This document shows positions 45,690 to 59,800 of a DNA stretch of 64,000 bases, piece by piece. The stretch covers positions 25,505,662 to 25,569,661 of the forward strand of contig NC_045143.1 of the NCBI RefSeq assembly GCF_008831285.2, given 5' to 3'. The notes below the pieces were generated by a model. It had not been told where the DNA came from. It made no database searches and worked only from the letters and a program-made list of their open reading frames with translations. This DNA comes from Nymphaea colorata (taxonomy: Eukaryota > Streptophyta > Magnoliopsida > Nymphaeales > Nymphaeaceae). A program made the translations under genes and the position numbers. The number at the start of each line of letters is the position of its first letter. Position 1 is the first letter of the stretch.

Positions 45690-46069
45690 CTGAGATGGGT
45701 CAAGAGTTGGCATATGCTCCAACAACTCCAAAGCATGTCGATCAAAGCTGAAAGCAAAAATAACAGCATCTCAGGTGCACATTACCTCTATATAAACTAG
45801 AAACAATAACAATAATAAGGTGGTAAAGCTCTGATAAACCACAAAACTACACAAACACAACATAACAAAAAGTAAATGTGAAAAAAAGATCTCCTCAAAA
45901 CAAATTTTCACTACAAATCATTGTAAACCAGATTCATATGTTTTGTACTTACTGCTTAAAAACATCTCTAAGGCACCTCTTCATTGGTCTTGAAGGCTTG
46001 AAATTATTGTACCAAGGAATCTTTGAAACTCCCGGCCAGTTAACCTCATCAGGTGATCCACATAGTTCA

Positions 46070-49000
46070 TGTAACGCTCGGCATTTACAGGATGGGTCGG
46101 GTCAGGGTCCTGACCCGGACCCGAACTCCACATGCGACAGGAGGCCGACACCGCCCTCTCCTCCCTCATTTTTCCTTCTCCCTCGTTTCCCCTCTTCGTC
46201 TCTCCCTTAGCCACGACCGCAACTTAGAGAAGAAGAAGAAGGCGACGGTGTCGGCGACGACGGCGGCGGTGCTTGGGGTGAGCCCTGTCATCCCCTTGCC
46301 TCTTTGTCTCTTCTCTTGTCTTCTTCCTTCCTCTCCTCCTCCCTCTTGCGCGGCCCTCCCCCCCCCTTCCGTTTTTTTGTTGTTGTCGTTTCTCTCTCCT
46401 CTCTGCACACTCGCGTCTCTCTCTTCTGTCTGCCTCTCTCTGTCAGCACCCTCACTCTCCCACCTGCTCTCTCTCTTCTCTCATGCACTCTCACCCTCAC
46501 TGGCCTTCTTCCCCATTTCTGTCCAAACCCTCCCTCTCTCTGTTTCCCCTCTCTGTCAGCACCCCTTTCTTTCATTCTTTTCAGCTGCCCACACCACTAT
46601 CGTGGGCCTCTCCTAACGATAGATTCTTGTTTGGAACTCCCTTTGGTCGATTTTTTACTCTTTTATTGCCTTTTAAGTCAACTTGCAGCTTGGGGGCGCA
46701 TATTTCCCCTCATACCAGTGGCTGGGATGCATTGGTGGAGGCGGCAGTGAGAGGTTTTGACTGTTTGAAGATCACTTAAACTCGTGAGGTGGCTGTCGGA
46801 AGGATTGCAGCAGTCTAGACTCTTGATTTGGGGTGAGCAAGGCGTAATTGAGCCTATTTTATTGTATGTTTTCCTTTGAAACATGTATAATTATTGTTTG
46901 AGCATGCTAGAAGGTAGAATTGATGATTTGGGATGCATGTTAACGACTTTGCTTTTCGAGAAAAGTGTAGAATTATGTTGGAGAAGTGTTGATTCATGTC
47001 TATAATGATCATTTGAGTATGATGGGTTAATTTTCGAAGCAATAGGGAAGCATGGTAGAGATTTGATGTGGGTGAGAAGATTTAGAATCGTTTTGATGAG
47101 AATGTGGCACAAGCTTTTGTCAACGGGCGTATTGCGGTGTTAGTTGGAGAAGAACATGTAAATTGGGTGTATTTGTGGGGAAGACGCTTTAACTATAGAA
47201 ATTAAGAATGTGTTAAGAATGGATTGATCGAACCATTGGGTTTTGACGTTTGGTGGCAACGGCAAGAAATTGGGAAGTGGCCTATTAGAGGGCTTGTAGG
47301 TCGACACTACCCGTCGACACCTTCTTGAGTGATGACATGTGCCTCAATGATTTTGTTTTATATTTGTTTGGATCGATAAGCTAATTAGTAGAAATCTTAT
47401 ATTTTGTTTATGTCTGCAGGTACATCGAGCACGTCCCGTCGACCTTGAGCTACCAGATTCAAAGCTCGAGGCATTTTGAAGAGTTTTGTGAGCGCGCCAT
47501 AGGTATGGCCGCATTCCAAGCAAATCCCTGCCTGGGGCAAATGTGTGAATGTGTGTTCCTAGGATCGTGGGATCCTAGGATTGTGATGTGAATTGATTGA
47601 TTGTTTTGTGAATGAATGTATGTATGCATGCACATGATTTGATATATGATATGAATTGTTTTGAAAGGCTATTAGTAGTTTGTTTTGAAAATGTGATGCA
47701 TTTGCATGTGCATGCTAGAATTGATAACTGTTTAGGACAGATGAGGTGGGGTATCAAGTTGAGCATCTCCTCGACCCCAATTGTGCATTAGAAAACATCT
47801 TAGAATGATAAATGCATAAGACAGAGCCAATCACAGATCGAGACTACTCTCTGTGGTTTGGCTAAGGTTTTCAAAGATGTGATTGATGTGATAATTGATG
47901 TGAATGTTTGTTTTATTGCATGCACATTGCCGTGGGCAATGATGCAAATAAATGAATTGAAGGGTAGTTGTACCCGTATTGCTATGACGACTAGCTAAGA
48001 AAGTAAATTATATGTGTAGCCCTCGTGTGGAGGCATTTGGAGGTATGGGGGCACTCGAGGAGTGAACCAACCTCATGCGCTAGCTGGTCATTTTGTGACT
48101 GTGTTTCCATAATGTAAACTAAGAATGAATAAGAGATGAGAGGCCAGTGGGATGTGGCCATGTGTTTGGGAGATGTCCCGCTTTTGCTACTGGTCTCGCC
48201 TGTTCAGAGCGCAGGCGGTGCAAGTTCCCAGGGTACTGTTGTGTGTTGTGATTGGAGCGTTGGACTCCCGCCTTCCCAACCTGGGTGTTGTCATAGGGAA
48301 GGCTGAGTATCTCTCCTTGGAATTCACACATCCATGCAGCGGGTGAAATGGATCCATATTGTTCTGGGCCACCACAGGGGTTGTCTCTCGGCTGTAGGCG
48401 GCCCGTGGTGTGCACGTGCCTATGTTTGCACCCATAGGAACTGTTAATTCACTGAAGTTAATGAAAATGAAAAGTATATGAATGTGATGCATGTGTTTGA
48501 TGTGCATGTGAATGATATGGATGAAATGATATGTTTAAGTATGCCTTGCATGTGATTAAAATTGTGTTACTGAGGCCATTGAGTGGCCTCTACATGTTGT
48601 GGTCTATGTTAGAGGCCTTCTAGGAAAGTGATATGACTAAGCCCTGACACGACATGATGATAGATCGTTTTTATGATTGTTCTCATAGTTAAGCCCATAC
48701 CTAAAGGGTTTGGGGATTTACTGGCTTGCTGCCATACTGCGAAGGCTAAGCCTTCAGTTGTTTTCTTTTTCAGGTTTTGGTGGACCAGGGGCAGCAGGTT
48801 GATCGGATGGCTTTACTCACGTCCTACTGGGGGGGTTTTGAGTTTTGTTTTCTTTTGTAGTGCCGGCACGTCTTGGTTTGATTGTATTGATGTCTTGTTT
48901 TTGTTAGACTTCAATTATATGGTTTGGGGCATTTTTGTCATAAACATAGATATGATTTTGTATGAATCAAAATTGTTATATAAATGAAAGTTTGCCCCAT

Positions 49001-49110
49001 TGTTTTGAATTGCTTGGTTCATCTCTTTTTGAATTGTTGTGTCGTCACACCTCAATGCTTTATGTCTAGAAAAAAAAATTGTTAGAGGGTCAAAAGGTGG
49101 GGGTGTGACA
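46070..49110. mobile_element. Solo-LTR-like insertion, 3041 bp, in a CDKC exon
   Basis: The insertion starts TGTAACGCTC, ends GGGTGTGACA, and is flanked by an exact 5-bp duplication GTTCA (46065-46069 and 49111-49115). Removing it and one copy rejoins the CDKC exon in frame (QLNKIFE before, LCGSPDEV after). The interior has no gag, protease or polymerase motif, no primer-binding site and no second copy of its ends, so it reads as one long LTR. The TGTAAC...GTGACA ends and size resemble long LTRs of Ty3/gypsy Del/Tekay-type elements; that lineage is inference. A pyrimidine-rich tract lies at about 46150-46600. Confidence 0.8.
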
Positions 49111-49224
49111 GTTCAAATATTTTATTCAACTGCTGTGGCTAGAATTATCAGGAAAAGGAAAGTTTCAATCATAGAGAAGAAGAGGAGGACCAAAATAGAA
49201 TATATAATGGAAACATCATGACAC

Positions 49225-49290
49225 GTGTGTGTGTGTGTGTGTGTTTTTTTTATTGGTGTGTGTGTGGGGGGGGAGGGGGGGGGGGCGAGG
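49225..49290 (+). other. (GT)n followed by G-rich tract
   Basis: A GT run, T run and second GT run lead into runs of eight and ten G separated by single A, then GAGGGG. On the plus strand this has G-quadruplex potential. It lies in an intron of the CDKC relic and is bracketed by two diverged copies of an AGAGAAGAAGAGGA segment (about 49172 and 49368), pointing to local duplication. Confidence 0.7.
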
Positions 49291-50709
<1,419 letters not shown>

Positions 50710-51654
50710 TTATGGTCACTAGAAAAAGATCTAGCTAAGCCAAAATATGCAAGCTTCAAATGCCCTTAATTGCCAATTAGAAGATTGAAACCTGCACAGG
50801 AGAGAAAGCAGGACACCGAAGTAGTTAGATGGGAAACAAACAAGCCCAGAAGACATTGCAGTATATTCTATGGGGTGAAAATAACAACAATGCTGTCTAG
50901 TGACCTTTAATATCACGATGAAGAACTTGATTAACATGGCAATAGTGAAGTCCCGTTAACAGCTGCCTCATGTAACACTGAGATATACATAGAAGAATTC
51001 ATATAAATAAGAATATATTCAATTGAGGTACTGACCACAATTAAGTGTGTTAAAGTGAATTTCTTAAGCTAAAGAGAAGTTCACCCTTGTCTAGGGAACT
51101 GTAAACCGCATTCCAGGTCTGTCTGATAACCCAGTCAAATCATGGTCCATGTATTCAAATACCATATAAATGCTTCCCTTGTATTTATTGCCTTCTGCAC
51201 AAAAATTAATGTTTCAAAACGTAACAGATAAAGGAAAAAATATGATAATGGAATTTCAAATGCACTAAGAAATACTTGGCCTTCCGTGTTCATCTTTTTC
51301 AGGTCCTGGTAATTAGATATAGAGAATATAAGATCAATGACCAACTAAAGTCATCACAATTGAAGAATACCTTATTGAAGAAATAGAACCTGGAGATGTC
51401 ACAATCTCTTTTAACTGAATGATGTTCTCGTGGTGCAGTTTCTTTAAAATTTTGATTTCACGTATAGCGGTTATAGGAAACTGCAATTGTAACAAAAAGA
51501 GTCAAAACTAAATAAAATGCATGCATCATGTTAACATGTCCTATTAGATAGTAAAGTAGCTAATCAGCATACTCCTTCTCTCTCATTGTCCACGCGTATC
51601 GTTTTCAAAGCAACAATCTCGCCTGTTTTGATCTCCCTGGCCATGTACACTTGA

Positions 51655-53110
51655 CTGCACTTCCAAGAACAATGAGAAGAATCAGTTTGAGAATTAGAAG
51701 AATCAACAATCGCTAGAGACAATTCCAGAACACAGAACAGTATCATTAGTTCTACTTGTTTTCATTTATTTGTGTATATTAGTGCATATGTGTATGCATA
51801 CGGGTGTGGTTCTCCAGTTTATCTAAGTGCCTCCATCTGCATTTTGGCAGCTTAAGAAGAAACTAGCCAAAAGATAGCACATAAATAGGAGGTTATTGAA
51901 GATTGAGGAAAGAAAAATAATATCAGAAAATCTCAGTTAACAATTTCACAGACTTACACTGTACAGTGGAAACACAAGCACAATTAAGAACCAAAAATAG
52001 CCCTATGCCTCAACAACAGCAGGTGAATATGGGTTTATTTTGTGTTCCTGACAAGCTTAAAAATACGATAAAGAAATATAAACACAAATTTTATGACCAG
52101 TATGACTCAATATTGTCGGCTCAAACTGGAGGTCTGAAGGAACATATCCATTGATCCCAACATGAAAGTAGTTTCCTTGAATTTATTAGACCTTCTGATA
52201 GAAAGAAGCTCAAAGTTTAAGCAGTTCAAGTCGCCAGATATTGAAGGAGCAGATGTCGGCCTAAAAAGTTATAGCACTTTTTGGTAGAATATTGAGAGGT
52301 ATACCACATATCTATGTCCGAAGCACACGCAAGCTTGTCTGCAATTCCTCCTAATAATGAAGAACTTTAGTGTTACTGAGAGCCCCTTCTAGCTAGTAAA
52401 AACTACATGTTAAATAATGCCCTTCTAGCGGGCAAATGGAACTTTCATTGTGTAAATCCACAGCTTTTATGATGTCTTCATTATAGTACGTCAAGGGTCA
52501 GTACCCTATTTTGTTGATTAACGGTTAACCGCTTGTAAATAAAAATGGATGCCCATTTTCCATATATCTATCCATTAAATCTTTCTTTGTTAATTTGATA
52601 TGCCTATATCCCGTGCATCTAACAGTGAGTTCTTATTGGCTGTGAAAAACTATGTGATGCCTGCGTCTATGTGCTACTGAAAATGCAGCCATTTTGTTAC
52701 TATGAACGTATATGCGAGCACATGGAATATCCTAACCCTGCTTATCCCATGGTCATACTCTCAGTTAAAATTCATACGGTGTGAAATCAAGAAGCAGATC
52801 ACCAATGCATAGCACCAAACAGAAATCTCTTTGCACATTAATAGAAAATTCTTCGTGTAAATATCTACTAAAACCCTAATAGCCAGTCCAAAAGGGAAAC
52901 ATGGAAACATAAACAGTTGATCAACCCAGAGAAAGAAAGCCGTGAAAAGCCTCTTGAAAACCTCGAAGGAGATGCAAGTAACCCCAACCCAACTTTAGGC
53001 AATCAGCCAAGACATTTCGCAAAAGCCAAACCCACACAGTTGAACACCAAAAAAAAGACCACCCAGTGTCTCTGATTGCTCAAAACGCTGCAAAACATAG
53101 GAAAGGAAAG
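51655..53110. other. Between CDKC relic and NSUN-like exons; no gene recognised
   Basis: I looked here for the missing first CDKC exon (minus) and the missing N-terminal NSUN exons (plus) and found neither. A short plus-strand open frame at 51966-52154 matches nothing I know. Confidence 0.4.
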
Positions 53111-53114
53111 CAAG

Positions 53115-56100
53115 AAATCATCATTAAATGTTTTGCCAGGGGATCACATTCTTGATCTTTGTGCTGCTCCAGGTAACTTGATTTTGTTATTTGACGATTC
53201 CATTCTACTATTTTTATGTTTCTTCAAAGATTTGTTGCTCCCCATCAATTCTCCTTTTTCAATTTCTACTATTTAACTGATTTTCACAATATGTTACAAA
53301 GTGTAATAAGTTATACGAGTTGAGTTCAAAGTAAGGTTATAACAGAATGTAATATGTGGTTGAAAAACATTTTTTTTCTTTGAAAATTTTTAAAAAGATA
53401 AAAAAATATGAAGATTCTGTAAAAACTTACTTGTTGAAAAGTCATTTGCTAGAGTAAATGACATTAGATATGAGAAGAGAAGACACAGTAATTGAAAATA
53501 AATGCTATGAGGACCTGCAGATAATTAAGCTAAGTTTAGAACTTGACAATCTAAAGAGTGCATCTGTCCATGTTATAAATAACCTATAAACTTTACGTGA
53601 TTTTGAAAAAAATGCCACAAAAAAATTGATTTTATTGCTTTTTCAATAATAATTTTTTTAATATATCTTAATCTTTTCGTAGTTTGTTTTAACATTACCT
53701 GTTTTGAATTTTATCATGTTTCAAAATTCAGATTTTTGTAGTTCTATTATTACTTTCAATTTTTAATTTATCTAAATTTTCCTGCCTGAGAAATATATCA
53801 CCAAAAGTTCTTGTTGTGACAATGGTTTAAACATCTTAATCATGTTAAAGTGCATATCTGACAAAGAGGAACGTGATTATGAATTGTATTGCATATAAAC
53901 CAAATGAAATTTAGCCCAAATAAGTTCTAGCAGAAAAACTACAAATAGTAAGTCTGTAGCAACTTCCAATACATGAGTACTTGATGTGATACATTATTCT
54001 TTCCTCATGATATAAAGTTTTAGTCTTTAAGGTCTTACTGTGTTATCCCATCAACTATTATGTAGTGCTGCTCCTTACAAGTCTTGTAGAAGATAACAAA
54101 AGAAAGACACAAACTCATACTAGATTAATTGCACAAAATATTGCCAGAAGTCATCAGTCGTGAGATAAAGATGGATCATCCTCGTTGAAAATAGCTGGAA
54201 ATTTGGCATGACGAGAGAAAGTTCATATATTATGCAAGATTTAATAAACTATTATAGTGTATAACAGCATCAAATCTTTTATGCAATTGTGAATTAGAAC
54301 AACTAATAATTTGATGTACTTTATTTTCTTATAATTGTCTAGTGATTGATTTATTGCATTTTTATAGTAGTTACAGTTTAATCTATCGATGGCATCAAAG
54401 ACCCAAAAGAGAGGCCTGCCTGGCAATAACAAGGCTTTCTTAACCACACAAGTCCACAAACCATAAGAAGTATCAATACATGATAATTGATAAACAAAAA
54501 TTGTTTGTCTACAGTGATGCAGGAAGCTAATATCAGACCAATGTTATTCCATGCTGTAGACTTCAAATGAAAACAAATGCACTGTAGGATACCTGGTATA
54601 GTTGTAACTTGTAAAAGTATATAGTTTTTTGTTCCTAAAAGAATTTTACTATGAAATGAACCTTAAAAAACCAAAGTGCATTGGCTTTTCTAAAATTATT
54701 GGTTCTCTTTTAGACGAGTTAGAAGAGCTAATTATATCTAGCTATTTTTCATCAGCTTTGATCATACATTAATGGAAGGGTGAGAAATTTGCCATATTTT
54801 TCATTTTAAACATATTGTTATTTGTTGGTGTAAACATGGATCAAAGTGGAATACTGAATTGTGATGACATAGTGCATGTTGGATTCTAAAGGCCAAGGCA
54901 ACTTGTCAATAAAAACTGTACTTTAAGTTCTTCAACGCACAACCAGTGCGCAAGCCCAAAGCTTAAGCAGTTATGACTTTCAGACCCGTTCAAGGTTCAT
55001 CTGCATGTGGAAGCTCTACTGCCACCATGAAAGATATATGCTAAAAGCCAAATTAACATATTGATGTCTAATTGTGGTTGACATTGAAGAGAAAGGAAAC
55101 TGGCAACTTTAAGGGAAACAAAATCAGCAGCAGTTCAATCACGTGAAAAATAGAAGAGATGAGTTGCAAATTTGCTGATCTACCATAGTAACTAATGGTT
55201 GGTCATTATATTGTTTTAGCTTTTAACATTTCTATGTTTTCAAGCTTGCAACTACATTCTCTTACCTTTGTTTTGGTGAACTGTACTTTGAAGAAAGACC
55301 CACAAACTACTAAATAAGAAGAATTATGCTCACAAGTTATAATGCAAAATAAAGTAATAGTTGTTGTTCAGTAACAACGAGTACAATCATGATTAGATTA
55401 CTTCAATAGGGACAACAGTTGTAAGCATGAAAAATTATCAGTTAGTTAGAAAATTAAAGAAAGAATTATAGTACTAAAGTTTTTAACATCGAGAGAAAAA
55501 TATGGACTAATATATAGCAAAAGATAACATATAAACTGATTACCAGAGCAAATTAATGAATATGTGGAGTTATGACTCAAATGACAACACTATACTTTTT
55601 GTATCTTGCATTGACATTCATCCATTTAAATCTGCATAATTAAGCATGATTGAACTGTTTTAGGCATGCTTTATAGTTTATACATTTTTTGCTTGTGCTC
55701 CAGGCCAGCATCTGATTGCCATATTTTCTCTATATCAGGTGCAAAATTATGCATGCTTGCTGAACTTCTTGGCAGCTCAGGTTCGCTAACTGGAGTGGAC
55801 ATTGCAAAAAGCCGTCTGGCTGCATGCAGGACAATGTTACGAAAATATGCATTGGGAGGTCGTTGTAGGCTTTTTGTAGCAGATGGAACAACGTTTTCCC
55901 TTTTGCCTTTGGGAACTTGCACAGAGAACCAACCAGTGATGGTAAAGGAGAAAAATTGTAGCACATGATAACTTGATACTTTTCTTTGCAGCAAGAGTTC
56001 AATACAAATTCAACTAAAGATATCGTGCAACATGTTAACTTACTATGTCTAGGAATTAGAAAATGGTGATTGTAGAGGAAAGAAAGATGTTTATCAGGAA

Positions 56101-56292
56101 TGGTCATCTAGAGTACCTTGGAGTGAAAGAAGAAAGTCTAAAGATACTAACAGAATCCAATTGAATGTGACTTCCAAAGCCAATACATGTGAATTGATCT
56201 TCTATGGAAAGCATTCTGGAGTAATTGGACTAAGAAATGAGCAGTTGTTTCAAACTGGAAAAGAAGAGGCTAATGATGGTGGATATGACAAG
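53115..56292 (+). pseudogene. NOL1/NOP2/Sun (NSUN-type) RNA m5C methyltransferase, partial
   Basis: Three exons join cleanly: about 53115-53173 (LNVLPGDHILDLCAAPG), 55739-55941 (AKLCMLAELLGSSG, LTGVDIAKSRLAACR, CRLFVADGTTF) and 56053-56292 (ending GGYDK before a GTATGC donor). PGDHILDLCAAPG is the S-adenosylmethionine-binding motif I of NSUN-family RNA cytosine-5 methyltransferases, and GVDIAK is the following acidic strand. The exons have no stops, and the phases (1, then 0) agree. The N-terminal part and the exons with the two catalytic Cys motifs are not seen: the first exon merges upstream into non-homologous sequence, and copia C begins 304 bases after the last exon. It could be a real gene split by copia C and D with its remaining exons off the right edge. 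Confidence 0.7.
53175..55738 (+). other. Presumed NSUN-like intron, AT-rich
   Basis: No exon or mobile element was recognised. GT at 53174 and AG at 55737-55738 bound it. Confidence 0.5.
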
Positions 56293-56595
56293 GTATGCTA
56301 TCTTCCATGGTCATCTGGAAATACCATGTCCTTTCGGTATCTGTTTTTGTATCCCTCTCCCTTCACTTAATTCACTTAAGATGCCTTTGTTATTAATAAA
56401 AGCACCCCACCTTATGTAGAACAGCTAAACAAGTTGCCATGTTTGATTCTTTCTAAACAAGTGCAGTTTCTCTTTGTAATGAACATGCATCTTTTTATAT
56501 TCAAGATTTCCACTGGTTTGGCAGCATGTTTCCTATAAACTGGTGAACTAAAAGCTTTAAAGATATCCCACTTTTGAGAGAACTTCCAAACAATA

Positions 56596-56829
56596 TGTTG
56601 TTTAGAGAGGTAGAGAAGAAGGCGGAGAAGAAAATGTGAGGAGAAAAGAGAGTAAGGAGCAAATCCTCTTGTTACGGCTGCTCCCTTTCCTTTAAATAAT
56701 AATGATTAGGGTTATGTTTAACCCTTTACATAAAGAGTCCAACAAAACTTTAAAATTCAGAAAACTATCTAATACTAAAATTGCAAAATACAGAAAACCT
56801 CAAATGCAAAACAGTAAGTTTTCTCAACA
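56596..56829 (-). repeat. 3' LTR of copia C
   Basis: A 234-bp repeat bounded by TG and CA, near-identical to 61801-62034 by eye. Confidence 0.9.
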
Positions 56830-56836
56830 CTCCCCC

Positions 56837-59800
56837 TCAAGCTGGAGCGTAGATGTCTATCAAGCTCAGCTTGTTACAACATTTCATGAAATAAGATATA
56901 GGAAGAGCTTTGGTAAACATATCTGCAGTTTGATCTTCTGAAGCAATATATTCAGTAGAAATAATTTCTGCTTGAACCAAGCCTCTAATGTAATGACAAT
57001 CAACTTCGATATGCTTGGTCCGTTCGTGGAAAACCGAATTATTTGCTATATAAGTGGCCGCTTTATTATCACAATGCATTTTTATAGGCAATTCTGTCTG
57101 TATCCCAAGACCTTCTAGCATGGCTCTCACCCAAGTGATTTCAGTGGCAGTTTAGGCCATGGCTCAGTATTCTGACTCTACACTTGACCGAGCAATAATA
57201 GCTTGCTTTTTACTTCTCCAAGAAACTAAGTTACCAGCAAGAAAAATACAAAATCCCGTAGTGGATTTTCTGTCATCAATAGAGCCTGCATAATCTGCAT
57301 CAAAATAAGCTTCTATTTGAAGTGAAGAACTTCTTCTAAATAATAGACCCTTTCCAGGAGAACCTTCTAGAAATTTCAATAATAGCATAGCTGCATCCCA
57401 GTGAGCTTTTCTTGGCTTATCCATAAACTGGCTTAGTTTTCCCACGGCAAAGGATTTATCGGGTCTAGTAATGGTTACATATAGTAGCTTTCCAATCAGA
57501 GACCGATATGATTTGCTATCAACAAGTTCAGATTTATCATCATATAAGTGAATACGAGAATTCATAGGAATAGATGCCGGTTTAGTTCCAATCATACCTG
57601 TCTCTTGTAGCAAATCAAGAACATATTTTCTTTGGGAAAGGACTAGACCTTCTTTACTTCTTGCTACTTCTATCCCCAAGAAGTAACGTAGAGAGCCAAG
57701 ATCTTTAGTAACAAAGTGTTGTTGGAGATACTTTTTTGTGTCTTGTATTTTTTGTTCACTGTCACCAGTTAAAATAATGTCATCCACATATATCACCATA
57801 ACAACCATACCTCTTGAGGTCCTTTTTATGAACAATGAATGACCTAAAGGAGATCTATGAAACTCAAACTTGGACACAACATCACACAACTTCTGAAACC
57901 ATGCTTTGGAACCCTGTTTCAAACTATATATAGCCTTCTTTAACAAACATACCTTGGTACACTCCTCCTGTTTCTCAAAATCGAGTGGTTGCTGCATATA
58001 AACTACTTCAGATAGATCCCCATACAAAAAGGCATTTTTAACATCAAGCTGGTACATATTCCATCTATAATGAACTGCAACAGATATAATAAGGCGTACT
58101 AGACATGCCACAGGAGAGAAAGTTTCAAAGAAGTCAATACCATATGTCTGTAATCGTGCCTTGTGTCGCTCAATGGTGCCATCTGAGTTATACTTGATAG
58201 TAAATACCCATTTTGAGCCAACAATATCTGCCCTAGAAGGAGGTTCAACAAGATCCCAAGTGTGGCGATTAAAGAATCCATCAACTCCTTCATTGCTTGG
58301 TACCACTTAGAGTCCAACATAGCTTGTTTATGTGAAATAGGAATGGAAATAGCTGAGAAAACATCAATAAATTTGCACATATGATCTCCCAAATGAGCTG
58401 TACTAACAAATTTAGAAAGAGGGTGAATTGTGCATTGTCTGATCCCTTTACGTAGTGCAATTGGTAGTTCATCAGGATGAGATGCATCAAGGGAACACTC
58501 AGACATGTCATGTAATTCAGAATTACTTACCTCCCGAGAGCAAGATGGTGCAGGCTCATTAGATGATGGATTCCTTCTTGAATATGTGAGAGGAGGATCT
58601 TTAAACCGTGGAATGGAGAGATTGGGACAAGTGGGAGATGATAAAAAAGGAAGGGACTCAAGTGGAATAGGAGGGATTGGAAGTGGAATAGAAGGAGGCA
58701 TCTCAGACTGTGGATATGAGGGGTTTGCATGAAAGAATGGAGAAGACTCGTGGAAGGCTACATCGGCACTGACAAACTCTCGATTAGTTATAGGATCAAG
58801 GCATCGATACCCTTTCTAATTTCTAGAATATCCCACAAATACACATTTACTTGCTTGTGCAGCTAGTTTATCTCGATTAGGTCCAAGTTTATGTACAAAG
58901 CAATGTGCATCCAAATATACGTGGAGGCAAAGAGAACAAGGCCCTGTTTGGGTAGAGAATTTGAATTGGGATCTTGTTGTTTATGGAAGAGGAAGACATT
59001 CTATTTATTAGGTAACATGCGGTCATGATTGCATCTCCCCAAAATTTGGAAGGCATATGAGAATGAATCATGATCGTGTGGGAAACATCCAACAAATGGC
59101 GATGTTTTCTTTCAACTACACCATTTTGTTGAGATGTGTGAGGGCACGTAAAATGTGGCACAATACCATGGGATTTATAGAATTCAAGTAGAGACGTAGA
59201 TTTGAACTCGAGAGCATTGTCAGTGCGAACAACCTTGACATAAGAATTAATTTGAGTTTTTATTTCCAATATGAAAGATTTCAAGATACAAGGAGCTTCA
59301 GTTCTATCTTTCATCAAAAAAACCCAAGTGACATGAGAGCAATCATCAACAATGGACAGATAATACCGAAACAACAACCGACTTGGGACCCGACTAGGCC
59401 CCCAAACATCAACATGGACTAAATCAAATAGATTTTGGCTAGACTGACTTTGACTCGATGAAAATGAAGTACGACTATGCTTGCCTAGTTGACAAGCTTC
59501 ACACTCGATAGAAGTTGTGGAAGAAATTTGAGGACATAGCAGCCGTAGTTTAGGGAAGGATGGATGACCCAATTTGAGATGCCATTGGAATGCGCTTGAA
59601 GATGAATCGACTAAGAATGATGCCTCCTTAACAGATGCATCCAAGAAGTAGATTCCATCTCTCTCATGGCCTCCACCAATCTTCCTCCTAGTCGATAGGT
59701 CCTGAAATACACAAGTACCCGGGTAAAAAATAACTCGGCAATTCATCTCTTTAGTTAGTTTGCTTACAGATAACAAATTCTTTGGAAATTCAGGAGTATA

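Noticed and set aside
46053-46779. Several overlapping 95-190-codon open frames on both strands
   Set aside because: They are Ser/Pro/Leu- or Lys/Glu-rich readings of a pyrimidine tract inside the solo-LTR-like insertion.
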